The translations under genes were made by a program, and so were the position numbers. 64,000 nucleotides of DNA from Pseudomonadota bacterium (GTDB taxonomy: Bacteria; Pseudomonadota; Alphaproteobacteria; Rhizobiales; Xanthobacteraceae). Location of the stretch: positions 1-64,000 of the forward strand of contig JAFAGM010000028.1 in the NCBI GenBank assembly GCA_023422775.1. Direction: 5' to 3'. This document shows positions 47,000 through 59,032 of this stretch, one piece after another (position 1 is the stretch's first letter; each line of letters starts with the position of its first letter). A model generated the notes under the pieces. That model was not told the origin of the DNA, searched no databases, and was given only the letters and a program-made list of their open reading frames with translations.

Positions 47000-47434
47000 A
47001 TGAGGACAACAGTGATCAATATCGAAACCAACAACCCGCTCAATCAAGGGCTGGTATCGCCATCCATCAGGATTGCAGAAGACGAAATGTATCGTCTTGG
47101 TGCGCTTGCCGACTCGTGCATGGAGCTCTTTCCGCGCGTCGCTCAATTTCTGTCGCAGGAAATGGCGCGCGCAACGATGGTGGCGGATGCAAGAGATCTG
47201 CAGGGCGTGGTCAGAATGGGATCGAAGGTAACCTATCGGGACGACCCGACGGGAACAACCCGCGAGGTCGCTTTGGTCTATCCGCACGAAGCCGACGTCG
47301 CGCTCAACCGCGTCTCGATTCTGACTCATGTCGGAGCGGCCCTGATCGGTCTGTCGGCGGGGCAGCGGATCGAGTTCCGGACGCCGGGCAGCGGGACCCG
47401 GTGCATTACCGTACTCGTCGTATCCAATCCGTGA
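47000..47434 (+). CDS. rnk: Rnk-type GreA-fold protein, paralogue 3
   Basis: The 144-residue protein is closest to the ordinary Rnk (regulator of nucleoside diphosphate kinase) pattern: helical start DEMYRLGALADSCMELFPRVA, then VVRMGSKVTYRDDPTGTTREVALVYPHEAD and VSILTHVGAALIGLSAGQ. Rnk binds RNA polymerase in enterics and affects NDP kinase levels (family knowledge). The ATG at 47000 overlaps the end region of paralogue 2 within a 5-base gap. A perfect hairpin begins at its stop codon, followed by a larger structured element. Confidence 0.88.
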   Translation: MRTTVINIETNNPLNQGLVSPSIRIAEDEMYRLGALADSCMELFPRVAQFLSQEMARATMVADARDLQGVVRMGSKVTYRDDPTGTTREVALVYPHEADVALNRVSILTHVGAALIGLSAGQRIEFRTPGSGTRCITVLVVSNP

Positions 47435-47455
47435 TCGGGCTGAGACAAGCCCGAT
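47434..47455. terminator. Hairpin at the end of paralogue 3
   Basis: ATCGGGCT-GAGACA-AGCCCGAT is a perfect 8-base stem beginning at the last base of the stop codon. There is no T-tract. Confidence 0.5.
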
Positions 47456-47460
47456 GTTCA

Positions 47461-47520
47461 GAGGCAGGTGATCTGATCGCGACCGCCGGGTAGGCGGGGC
47501 GCGATCAGGGGCTTGCCTCG
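47461..47520. other. Extended nested hairpin before the permease gene
   Basis: GAGGCA (47461) pairs with TGCCTC (47515), and inside it CTGATCGCG (47473) pairs with CGCGATCAG (47500), with a further ACCGCC/GGCGGG core. The whole 60-base element could fold as one structured RNA in the leader of the permease gene. It may be a terminator, attenuator or protein-binding leader; I recognise no known riboswitch. Confidence 0.45.
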
Positions 47521-47561
47521 CTGGCTTTCCGTAACGGCGCGCGCCTCGTCAGGGCAGATGG

Positions 47562-48989
47562 ATGATCAACAATATTACGCGCGCCGAGCAATCTGACACG
47601 CCACTGCGCCGGGAATTGAAATCAAGGCATCTTCAACTGATTGCGCTTGGTGGCATCATCGGCAGCGGCTACTTCCTCGGGACCGCCGAGGTGCTTCGCA
47701 CCGTCGGGCCTGCGGCGGTTCTCGCCTACGCCTTCGGCGGACTTATCGTCATCTGCGTGATGCTGTGTCTGGGCGAACTCACGGTCGCAGCACCGGTGCC
47801 AGGCTCCTTCGTCACGTATTCGCGTCACTTGATTTCACCCATTTGGGCTTGCGGGGTGGGGTGGAGCTATTGGATTACCTGGGTAACCTATGTCCCCGCT
47901 GAAATGATCGCCGCGGGGATGATCATGGAAAGCTTTGTCCCTGAAATCGGAAGACTATGGTGGTCGCTGGCGTTCGGGGCGATGATCACGGGAATCAACC
48001 TGTTCTACGTGAAGGCCTTCGGCGAGGTTGAATTCTGGCTGTCGCTGGTCAAGATCGCTGCCATCGTGCTCTTTGCGGTACTCGCCTTCGCCATCCTTGT
48101 CGGTGTTGCGGGCCCGGGGCCCGGCACCGTTCCGCTACGCAGCAATGATGTGCTGCTGACGAACTACTGGGCCCTGCTCAGCACCATGGTGCTCGTGCTG
48201 GTGAATTTCCAGGGTGCCGAAATCATCGGGCTTGCTGCCGGTGAGAGCGAGGAGCCTTCCAGGAATGTGGGCATAGCCGTCCGGAACGTCGCATGGAGGA
48301 TCGTCCTCCTCTACGTAATGCCGCTGACGCTTCTGGTGTGCATCTTCCCGTGGAACGAAGCCGAAGTAAGCCAGAGCGTTTTCGCTGCGGCGCTGGAGCG
48401 GCATGGATTCCTGTGGGCCGCCGCAATCTTCTCGCTTGTTGTCCTGAGTGCAGCGGTTTCCTGCTCGAATTCGGGCCTCTATAGCTGTTCGCGCGCCCTG
48501 TTCGCGCTGGCGCGGGAGGGGCTTGCACCGGCCTGGCTGGGGCGAACCAATCGCTTCGGGATTCCGCAGAACGCGACCCTCTTGTCGATTGCAGGCTGCT
48601 GGGTCGCCCTGCTCATGCAGGTGATCGATCCGGCAGACCTGTTCGTGAAGTTGCTCGCCATGTCAGGCTTCAGCGGCGCAGTCGCGTGGATCTCGATCTG
48701 CTGGTCCCAATTGAGGTTTCGTCGCGAAAGAGAATTCGCCGACAACCCGGCCAGGTTGAATTTCAGCGTCCCGCTGTTTCCCTATCTCACTCATTTCGCA
48801 ATTTGGGCGCAAGTGGGATGCCTCTGTCTCATGGCAACGTCCGACAGTTTGCGGGATCCATTGCTCTTCGGGGTGCCGGCTCTGCTCGTGCCGATGATCT
48901 GGTACTGGGCGCGCAAGCGGTGGTTTGGCCGGCCTCCTGGTCTGGCGCAGGAACAGGAATCCCGGCCTCTCAAGATGCCCGCGCGGTGA
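47562..48989 (+). CDS. Amino-acid permease (APC superfamily)
   Basis: This 475-residue transporter has about twelve membrane segments. The opening RELKSRHLQLIALGGIIGSGYFLGTA is the typical AAT/APC start, and GELTVAAPVPGSFVTYSRHLISP and NFQGAEIIGLAAGESEEPSRN follow the pattern of GabP/AroP/Pro-type permeases. The exact amino acid is not determinable; nearby gdhA and polyamine genes make glutamate/GABA/arginine-type substrates worth testing. The ATG at 47562 has GGGCAG upstream. Confidence 0.92.
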   Translation: MINNITRAEQSDTPLRRELKSRHLQLIALGGIIGSGYFLGTAEVLRTVGPAAVLAYAFGGLIVICVMLCLGELTVAAPVPGSFVTYSRHLISPIWACGVGWSYWITWVTYVPAEMIAAGMIMESFVPEIGRLWWSLAFGAMITGINLFYVKAFGEVEFWLSLVKIAAIVLFAVLAFAILVGVAGPGPGTVPLRSNDVLLTNYWALLSTMVLVLVNFQGAEIIGLAAGESEEPSRNVGIAVRNVAWRIVLLYVMPLTLLVCIFPWNEAEVSQSVFAAALERHGFLWAAAIFSLVVLSAAVSCSNSGLYSCSRALFALAREGLAPAWLGRTNRFGIPQNATLLSIAGCWVALLMQVIDPADLFVKLLAMSGFSGAVAWISICWSQLRFRREREFADNPARLNFSVPLFPYLTHFAIWAQVGCLCLMATSDSLRDPLLFGVPALLVPMIWYWARKRWFGRPPGLAQEQESRPLKMPAR

Positions 48990-49149
48990 TGCACGCGAAC
49001 AATCGGCTTCGCGGCAGCGCGGCACATGTGCGGCAAAAGTCCGCAGCCGTCTTTGATTCGCATCTTCCAGGACATACATAACGATCATGTTCGATCAACT
49101 TCTCAGCCTGGTTCCTGCCAGTTCGGAGTATCGCCAAACCCACTCGTGA

Positions 49150-49184
49150 CCCGGGTGTGAGCCGCATTGCGCGCCACACCCGGG
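49150..49184. other. Perfect 10-base hairpin upstream of the tandem USP gene
   Basis: CCCGGGTGTG pairs with CACACCCGGG across a 15-base loop. It lies about 80 bases before the USP start and well after the permease stop. There is no T-tract, so it may be a terminator of low efficiency or a leader structure. Confidence 0.5.
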
Positions 49185-49262
49185 ATGTTCGAAAGCGCAA
49201 CCTGGTCCTGCAGTGAAGCAGCGCCCTTTTGTCTTGCGATTACATTTTTCACGGGATCCGAA

Positions 49263-50180
49263 ATGAACATCGTCGTTGCGACCGACTTCTCCACTCGTTC
49301 GAACCGCGCCCTGCGACAGGCCGGCCTGCTGGCGAAAGCCGGCGATGCGAAATTGCACATCATTCACGCTGTGGGCGAAGACCAGCCGACAGGTTCGCTC
49401 GGCATGGAGCAGCGCGAGGCAACGCGCACGTTGGTGGAGCAGATCGCTTCCATGCCCGAACTAAGGGGAGTTCGTTGCAACCCAGTGGTGACCACAGGCC
49501 ACGCTTTCGACGGGATATTGCGCGCCGCTGGATCCGTGAACCCGGAACTCATCGTGATGGGACGACATCGCAAGCGGGCTCTGATCGATATGTTTGTCGG
49601 CAGGACCATCGAACGTGTTGTTCGGGACGGCCGATATCCGGTCCTGATGGTCAACAATGAGGCGCAGCGGGACTACGAACGTGTTCTGGTGCCCGTCGAC
49701 ATGTCGGAAGCGGCGGCCAATGCGATCTCTATCGCGCGGGCTATCGGATTGATGAGAGACGATGCGACGACGATCCTTCACGCTTTCTCGCCGATGGGAA
49801 AGTCGAGGATGATAACCGCCGGTGCTCACCCGACCACCATCAACGAGTACGTCAGGGGCGAGAGCGAAAGGGCGCTCGCCGAACTTACCGAGTTTCTCGT
49901 GTCGAGCGGTCTCGAAAGCAGGCGATGGTCTCTTCGGGCCGAAGAGGGCTCGCCGATGCAGGTCATCAACAGCGCTGTCTCGCGGATGCGGCCCGACTGC
50001 CTCGTGATGGGGACCCACAACCGCTCCGGACTGTCTCGAGCGTTGATCGGCAGCGTCACGGAGGAGGCACTGCGCTTCCTCAACGTGGACATTCTCGCCG
50101 TTCCTCCCGCCGAGAGGCTGTACCGGCGCGACCTCGCGAAAGAGACATCGTCGTGTTTGCGAGGGGACCGTCCAGCGTAG
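49263..50180 (+). CDS. Tandem-domain universal stress protein
   Basis: The 305-residue protein has two UspA domains: residues 1-145 (MNIVVATDFSTRSNRALRQA, ending LIVMGRHRKRALIDMFVGRT) and 150-290 (YERVLVPVDMSEAAANAIS, ending CLVMGTHNRSGLSRALIGSV). Both keep a G-x2-x-G-x9-G(S/R)-like nucleotide loop, so ATP binding is likely. The ATG at 49263 is chosen by alignment with the first strand; an open upstream extension has no similarity. A 46-residue FPASDPP protein gene follows. The second USP of this region. Confidence 0.93.
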   Translation: MNIVVATDFSTRSNRALRQAGLLAKAGDAKLHIIHAVGEDQPTGSLGMEQREATRTLVEQIASMPELRGVRCNPVVTTGHAFDGILRAAGSVNPELIVMGRHRKRALIDMFVGRTIERVVRDGRYPVLMVNNEAQRDYERVLVPVDMSEAAANAISIARAIGLMRDDATTILHAFSPMGKSRMITAGAHPTTINEYVRGESERALAELTEFLVSSGLESRRWSLRAEEGSPMQVINSAVSRMRPDCLVMGTHNRSGLSRALIGSVTEEALRFLNVDILAVPPAERLYRRDLAKETSSCLRGDRPA

Positions 50181-50231
50181 ACGTTCGTATTCGAGGACAA
50201 GGCCGCAGCATCCATGCTGCAAAATCGATGA

Positions 50232-50387
<156 letters not shown>

Positions 50388-50439
50388 CGAGAACCGCGGC
50401 CGGTGCCCATCGTGACGCAATGTGTAGGGCGCGACTAGC

Positions 50440-50940
50440 ATGACATCACCAATCCGGATGGCCGACCTGGTCACTGCAGATCGCATAATTCCTGCCTTGA
50501 ATGCCGGGAACAAGTTCAAGGTGCTCGAGAAGCTTGCTCACTTCGCAGCAATGAGAACCCGGGTGGATGCTGAACTCATCCGCCGGAAGGTTCTTGAGCA
50601 GGAGGATCTGACGACGTTCGGAATCGGGCGCGGGATTGCGCTTCCGCACGCGGCCGTCCCCGACATTCCAAAGCCGATCGGCATCTTCGCGCGACTGAAG
50701 CGGCCGATCGATTTCGGGGCTGCAGACGGGCGGCGCGCAGATTTGGTTCTGCTACTGCTCGTCCCGGACGGGAATCCCGGCATCCTCTTGCGCGCCCTTT
50801 CCTGCGCGGCCCGACGGTTGCGCGACCGCGATGTCGTAACGCGCCTGCGGGCCGAAAACAGCGCCGAGGCGGCCCATGTCATCCTGGCCACCGATTGCTG
50901 GCGCGGAGACAGACCGCAACCCGCGAGGCACGTAGCCTGA
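50440..50940 (+). CDS. PTS EIIA-type (PtsN-like) protein
   Basis: This 166-residue EIIA(Ntr)-fold protein has the phosphoacceptor His70 in GIGRGIALPHAAVPDI. The second family histidine, found in the (T/D)HL.xL motif of PtsN, is replaced: the stretch reads NPGILLRALSCAARRLRD. It has no other PTS domain and no sugar transporter nearby, so it is a regulatory rather than transport component, perhaps a divergent paralogue of the housekeeping ptsN near rpoN. The ATG at 50440 lacks a strong Shine-Dalgarno. Confidence 0.85.
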   Translation: MTSPIRMADLVTADRIIPALNAGNKFKVLEKLAHFAAMRTRVDAELIRRKVLEQEDLTTFGIGRGIALPHAAVPDIPKPIGIFARLKRPIDFGAADGRRADLVLLLLVPDGNPGILLRALSCAARRLRDRDVVTRLRAENSAEAAHVILATDCWRGDRPQPARHVA

Positions 50941-51404
50941 TCCTTCACGCGACCCCGTATTTGACTTTTCGCAACGAATGCCTACCTTGATGCCATCATG
51001 TTGAGATTTGCGACATTTCACCGAGGCCTGTGTCATGCAGGCAACCTGATCGCGGGCACTTAGCCCCGAACTCGGCGTGCGCCGTCGCATCGTGAGTTCG
51101 GGGCCCTTGGTCGCAGATGACTGAAGTTGCCCGCCATCTTGGTGATCGTCCGCCAAGCAGCCAATACGGCGCATTCTCCGGAAAGCTCTATTGATTTGAC
51201 CATGTCCAGGCCGCAGGCCGGGGCTGGTGTCTGTCAGCAATCAAGGACCCGGCGGATCAAATCCGCCGCGGAGGAGGCGCGCCGTGAATGGCGAAACCAA
51301 CCGGGCGGCCTGGTCCGCGCCATCCGGGTCGTTGCGATCTGGAGAACAACGATGACGATGCGGGCCTGAACGCCACCCGGCACATTCAACAATGGGAGAT
51401 GACC
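50941..51404. other. Intergenic region with strong hairpins
   Basis: About 460 bases between the EIIA and Rnk paralogue 4 genes. The main element is CCCCGAACTC (51064-51073) pairing with GAGTTCGGGG (51094-51103). The phrase GGCAACCTGATCGCG just before it echoes GGCAGGTGATCTGATCGCG at 47463. A smaller hairpin GGCGGAT-CAA-ATCCGCC lies at 51251-51267. A 23-codon frame after GGAGGAG at about 51272 is too short to call. Confidence 0.5.
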
Positions 51405-51830
51405 GTGACAATGGAACACAAAACGAAAAACGCTGGCGGCGAGATCAAGCCACCCATCACGCTGTCGGCCAATGACTATGCGAAGCTTTCGCAACTCGCA
51501 CTGGCGGCAGCGGACAGGATGTCGAGCGTGGCCTCGGTCCTTGCCGAAGAACTTGAACGGGCGCACGTCCTTGCTGACGGTCCTCCTGAGCACTCAATAT
51601 GCATGGGAAGCGAAGTCGAATTCCGTGACGACGCGACAGGCAAGGTCCAGACCTCGACGCTCGTCTACCCCGGCGATGCGGATATCTCGCTCGGGAGAAT
51701 ATCAGTACTCACTCCTGTGGGGGCCGCACTGATCGGCCTTGGCGCCGGAGACTCCATCACGTGGGAAACACGAACGGGAGAACTTCGGCAGTTGACGGTT
51801 CTCGGGATTCGTCAGCCCCAGCCTGCCTGA
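51405..51830 (+). CDS. rnk: Rnk-type GreA-fold protein, paralogue 4
   Basis: A protein of about 141 residues like paralogue 3: DYAKLSQLALAAADRMSSVAS helices, then ICMGSEVEFRDDATGKVQTSTLVYPGDAD and ISVLTPVGAALIGLGAGDSI. The start is uncertain: GTG at 51405 has GGGAG at 6 bases; ATG at 51399 or 51411 are alternatives with poorer spacing. It stands apart from the other three copies, upstream of speD. The presence of four related copies within 6 kb is unusual. Confidence 0.85.
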   Translation: MTMEHKTKNAGGEIKPPITLSANDYAKLSQLALAAADRMSSVASVLAEELERAHVLADGPPEHSICMGSEVEFRDDATGKVQTSTLVYPGDADISLGRISVLTPVGAALIGLGAGDSITWETRTGELRQLTVLGIRQPQPA

Positions 51831-51910
51831 GGCTCGCGCCTCGCACGCGCATGGCGAAGGACGGTTCGCCTGGGCGCGTAACAGCAGGGTATCTGCACGT
51901 GGAGGATTGA

Positions 51911-52411
51911 ATGGAAAAAACGACCCGCGGCGGCATGGCCGCGGTCTCCAACACTCGACTGGTTCATGACGGCGGACGTGCCGTCCAAACCGGGCGGATC
52001 AATCCGCGAGCGCTCGTGAGAAAGGAGGCCACCGAAACCTTCGACCACTTCGTCGAGAGGGATGGCATGCGCTTTGCCGGGATCCATCTGATCATCGATC
52101 TCTGGCATGCATCCCATCTCGATAACATCGAAGTCGTCGAGACCGCCCTCCGTGATGCCGTGGCGGCATCGCGCGCGACCCTTCTGAATCTCGACCTCCA
52201 TTGCTTCAGCCCGAGCGGCGGGATTACGGGGGTGGCTGTACTGGCCGAAAGCCACATCTCGATCCACACCTGGCCGGAGCGTGCATATGCTGCCATCGAC
52301 GTATTCATGTGCGGCGATGCTGATCCGCATCGAGCGATCGAGGTGCTCAGGCATGCCTTTACGCCACGGATGCTGACCGTGTCAGAGCACAGGCGAGGGG
52401 TAGTGCCATGA
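51911..52411 (+). CDS. speD: S-adenosylmethionine decarboxylase proenzyme
   Basis: SpeD makes decarboxylated SAM, the aminopropyl donor for spermidine. The 166-residue protein is the short bacterial class; self-cleavage between Glu113 and Ser114 (AESHISIHTWPE) would create the pyruvoyl cofactor. Catalytic-region HCFSPSGGITGVAVL and AAIDVFMCGDADP are present. An N-terminal extension of about 45 residues precedes the usual FAGIHLIIDLW start. The ATG at 51911 follows GGAGG. Its stop overlaps the speE ATG by four bases, so the two form one operon. Confidence 0.94.
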   Translation: MEKTTRGGMAAVSNTRLVHDGGRAVQTGRINPRALVRKEATETFDHFVERDGMRFAGIHLIIDLWHASHLDNIEVVETALRDAVAASRATLLNLDLHCFSPSGGITGVAVLAESHISIHTWPERAYAAIDVFMCGDADPHRAIEVLRHAFTPRMLTVSEHRRGVVP

Positions 52412-53316
52412 AAACATTTGAAGAGAAGTCGTGCGATCACCACTCTCAGGTTTTCGCCGTGGATGCCGTGCTGTACCGCGGCCAAACCAGGTTCCAGGAG
52501 GCACTCATTTTTGAGAACCGGCTTTTCGGGCGCGTACTGGTTCTTGATGGCATTGTGCAGCTGACCGAGCGCGACAACCATATTTATCATGAGATGATTG
52601 CGCACGTGCCGCTGTTGGCGCACGGCACGGCCAGGCGCGTGCTCATCATCGGTGGGGGTGACGGCGGCACCCTTAAAGAGGTGCTCAAGCATCCGGTCGA
52701 GTACGTCGCAATGGTCGAGCTCGACGAGAAAGTGATCGAGCTTTCGAAGCGATACTTCCCAGAGGTGTCCGACGGGGCATTCGACGATCGGCGCGTCGAT
52801 CTTGTTATCGGGGACGGCGTTGAGTACGTGACGCAGGCGAACGCACAATTCGACGTGGTGATTATCGACTCGACGGATCCGGTCGGACCCGGCGAACAGC
52901 TCTTCACAAGCGCATTTTACGAGCGGTGCCGCGCCCTGCTTTCACCGAATGGCACGATTGCGCTCCAGGCCGGGGCACCTTTCTACGACCCGGAACAACT
53001 GACAGCCGTGTGCAGCCGGCTTGCCTGTTCGTTCAAAGCTGTCCGTCCGTTCCTCGCACCTGTTCCAACCTATGCGTGGGGAATGCTGGCCCTGGTCGCC
53101 GCCGGAAAAAGCCACGAAGCGCTTCGGCCCGCAGTCAAAACACTGCAAAAGCGGTTTCAGGTACTGCGGTCACGCACCAGCTACTATACGCCGGAGATTC
53201 ACAGAGCTGCTTTCACATTGACGCCGGCTTTCAACTCCGCTCCTTCGCGCCAACAGACCAGGACGGAGCAGGCGCGGCTGCACAGCCAGACTGAGGCGCC
53301 TCTTACGGTCGCATAA
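52408..53316 (+). CDS. speE: Spermidine synthase (polyamine aminopropyltransferase)
   Basis: SpeE transfers the aminopropyl group from decarboxylated SAM to putrescine. The 302-residue protein has the N-terminal beta-domain (FGRVLVLDGIVQLTERDNHIYHEMIAHVPL, about 32-61) and the SAM-like Rossmann core with VLIIGGGDGGTLKEVLKH. The catalytic Asp lies in VVIIDSTDPVGPGE. A charged tail of 25 residues is atypical. The ATG overlaps speD (ATGA at 52408). No ornithine or arginine decarboxylase is in the window, so putrescine must come from elsewhere. Confidence 0.95.
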   Translation: MKTFEEKSCDHHSQVFAVDAVLYRGQTRFQEALIFENRLFGRVLVLDGIVQLTERDNHIYHEMIAHVPLLAHGTARRVLIIGGGDGGTLKEVLKHPVEYVAMVELDEKVIELSKRYFPEVSDGAFDDRRVDLVIGDGVEYVTQANAQFDVVIIDSTDPVGPGEQLFTSAFYERCRALLSPNGTIALQAGAPFYDPEQLTAVCSRLACSFKAVRPFLAPVPTYAWGMLALVAAGKSHEALRPAVKTLQKRFQVLRSRTSYYTPEIHRAAFTLTPAFNSAPSRQQTRTEQARLHSQTEAPLTVA

Positions 53317-53425
53317 TATGTCGCGTGACATTCCTGATGATGACCGGACAGGAAGTCGAGATGACGTGCGCGATCAAGCCTTCCCGCCAGTCCAGGAGCC
53401 TAACGGCCACTCAGATGGCAGCATC

Positions 53426-54949
<1,524 letters not shown>

Positions 54950-55055
54950 TCAGCCGAGCGATACGGTTACTTCGTGAGCGTGACAGCGAGGTCTGCGGTG
55001 CTGGCGGCATCGACCACGGAGCGTCAGGGAATCGTCCTTGACAGGGCTCGATGCC

Positions 55056-57575
<2,520 letters not shown>

Positions 57576-57766
57576 CTAGCGCAATCTCTCCATCAGCAAG
57601 TTGTTGAATAAATAGTGGTTTTTTACTCTTTTTCAAGGTCTCCGGAGACCGATTCCAGAGGCTCCGAAAAGTGCGATTCGAGGGCGCGTTCCGACCCCTC
57701 CGGGGACGAATTTTTGCTGGCCTTTGCAGCAGGAAATGGCGGTCCGCCGCGGACCAGCCAGAGCGC

Positions 57767-58903
57767 TCAGCGGCGCCGGCTGACCTGGCCGGATTCGACG
57801 TCGAAGATCTCGCCGCCGGCGCCGATGTCGACGAAAGCGGCCGGGTCGGCGCCGGTCATCCAGACCTGCGCGCCAAGCTTTGTAAGCTCTTCGAACAGCG
57901 CCTTGCGGCGGTTGGGATCAAGATGCGCGACGACCTCGTCGAGCAGCAGCAGCGGCACGATGCCGGTCATCTCGGCCACCAGCGTCGCATGGGCCAGCAC
58001 CAGCCCGATCAGGAGCGCCTTCTGCTCGCCGGTGGAAGCGTCGCGGGCCGGCATGTTCTTTGGCGCGTAGACCACCTGCAGGTCGGTGAGGTGGGGACCG
58101 TCCAGCGTGCGCCCGGCCGCAGCGTCGCGCGCACGACCGGCGCGCAGGATCTCGCGGTAACGATCCTCCACCGCCGTTGCGGGCTCATTCACCAGCGCAT
58201 TCTCCATCCAGCCGTCGAGCGCGATCTCTGCCGATGGGAAGGCGGAGTCCACGCCGCGCTCGTGCAGCATCGCTGCAAGCCTCGTCACGGTCTGGCCGCG
58301 GGTGGCGGCGACCGCAACGGCAAGCTCGGCGGTCTCGCGCTCGATCGCGTCGCACCAGTGGTCGTCGTAATTGCGCACCTCGAGCAGCCGGTTGCGCGAG
58401 CGCAGCGATCGTTCCAGCGCCGAGACGCGGCTGGAATGCTCGCTGTCGATCGCCAGCACCAGGCGGTCGAAGAAGCGCCGGCGCTCCGAGGCGGCGCCGA
58501 GGAACAGCCCGTCCATCGCGGGCGTCAGCCACACCATGCGCAAATGGTCGCCGAACGCGGTGGCCGAACTCACCGGCTCGCGGTCGATCCGGCAGCGCCG
58601 GCTCGATGTCCCCTCCGAGCCCGGCGCATCGATGCCGGTGCCGAGCGTGGCAAGCCCGAGCGCGCCCTCGACCTCGGCGGAGACCGCCCACGAGCCGTTG
58701 CCCTGATTGTCGGCGACATCCTCCAGCGTCGCGCGCCGCAGACCGCGTCCCGGCGAGAGAAACGAGATCGCCTCCAGGCAATTGGTCTTGCCGGCGCCGT
58801 TCGGCCCCGCCAGCACCACGATATCCCCCCGCGCCTGCACGCTCGCCGCCCGATAATTGCGGAAGTGCGTCAGACTGAGGCGGTGGATGCGGGAAGGGGT
58901 CAT
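57767..58903 (-). CDS. recF: DNA replication and repair protein RecF
   Basis: RecF helps load RecA at gaps with RecO and RecR. The 378-residue SMC-like ATPase has Walker A GPNGAGKTNCLEAI with Lys39, signature region GVDSAFPSAEI, the C-loop-like DASTGEQKALLIGLVLA and Walker B LLLLDEVVAHLD. The ATG at 58903 (MTPSRIHRLSL) is chosen; the open upstream extension runs into a palindromic repeat. The gyrB start is 275 bases downstream. Confidence 0.95.
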   Translation of the reverse strand: MTPSRIHRLSLTHFRNYRAASVQARGDIVVLAGPNGAGKTNCLEAISFLSPGRGLRRATLEDVADNQGNGSWAVSAEVEGALGLATLGTGIDAPGSEGTSSRRCRIDREPVSSATAFGDHLRMVWLTPAMDGLFLGAASERRRFFDRLVLAIDSEHSSRVSALERSLRSRNRLLEVRNYDDHWCDAIERETAELAVAVAATRGQTVTRLAAMLHERGVDSAFPSAEIALDGWMENALVNEPATAVEDRYREILRAGRARDAAAGRTLDGPHLTDLQVVYAPKNMPARDASTGEQKALLIGLVLAHATLVAEMTGIVPLLLLDEVVAHLDPNRRKALFEELTKLGAQVWMTGADPAAFVDIGAGGEIFDVESGQVSRRR

Positions 58904-58915
58904 GCTTCTATCTTT

Positions 58916-58998
58916 CGTCATGCCCGGCCTTGTGCCGGGCATCTACGTCCTTGCTGCATCCAAGACGTGGATGGCCGGGACGAGCCCGGCCATGACGC
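58916..58998. repeat. Intergenic palindromic repeat, family A (paired)
   Basis: CGTCATGCCCGGCCTTGTGCCGGGCATCTACGTC and its inverse GACGTGGATGGCCGGGACGAGCCCGGCCATGACG flank an 11-base centre. The element fills the dnaN-recF gap. Confidence 0.8.
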
Positions 58999-59032
58999 AA
59001 TCTAGTTACGGTGTAGGCAAACAGAAAGCGTC

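Noticed and set aside
49087..49149. 20-codon frame MFDQLLSLVPASSEYRQTHS
   Set aside because: No proper ribosome-binding site, no helix pattern, and not supported by context.
51127..51369. 80-codon frame between EIIA and Rnk paralogue 4
   Set aside because: No ribosome-binding site, mixed composition, and overlaps the hairpin-containing leader.
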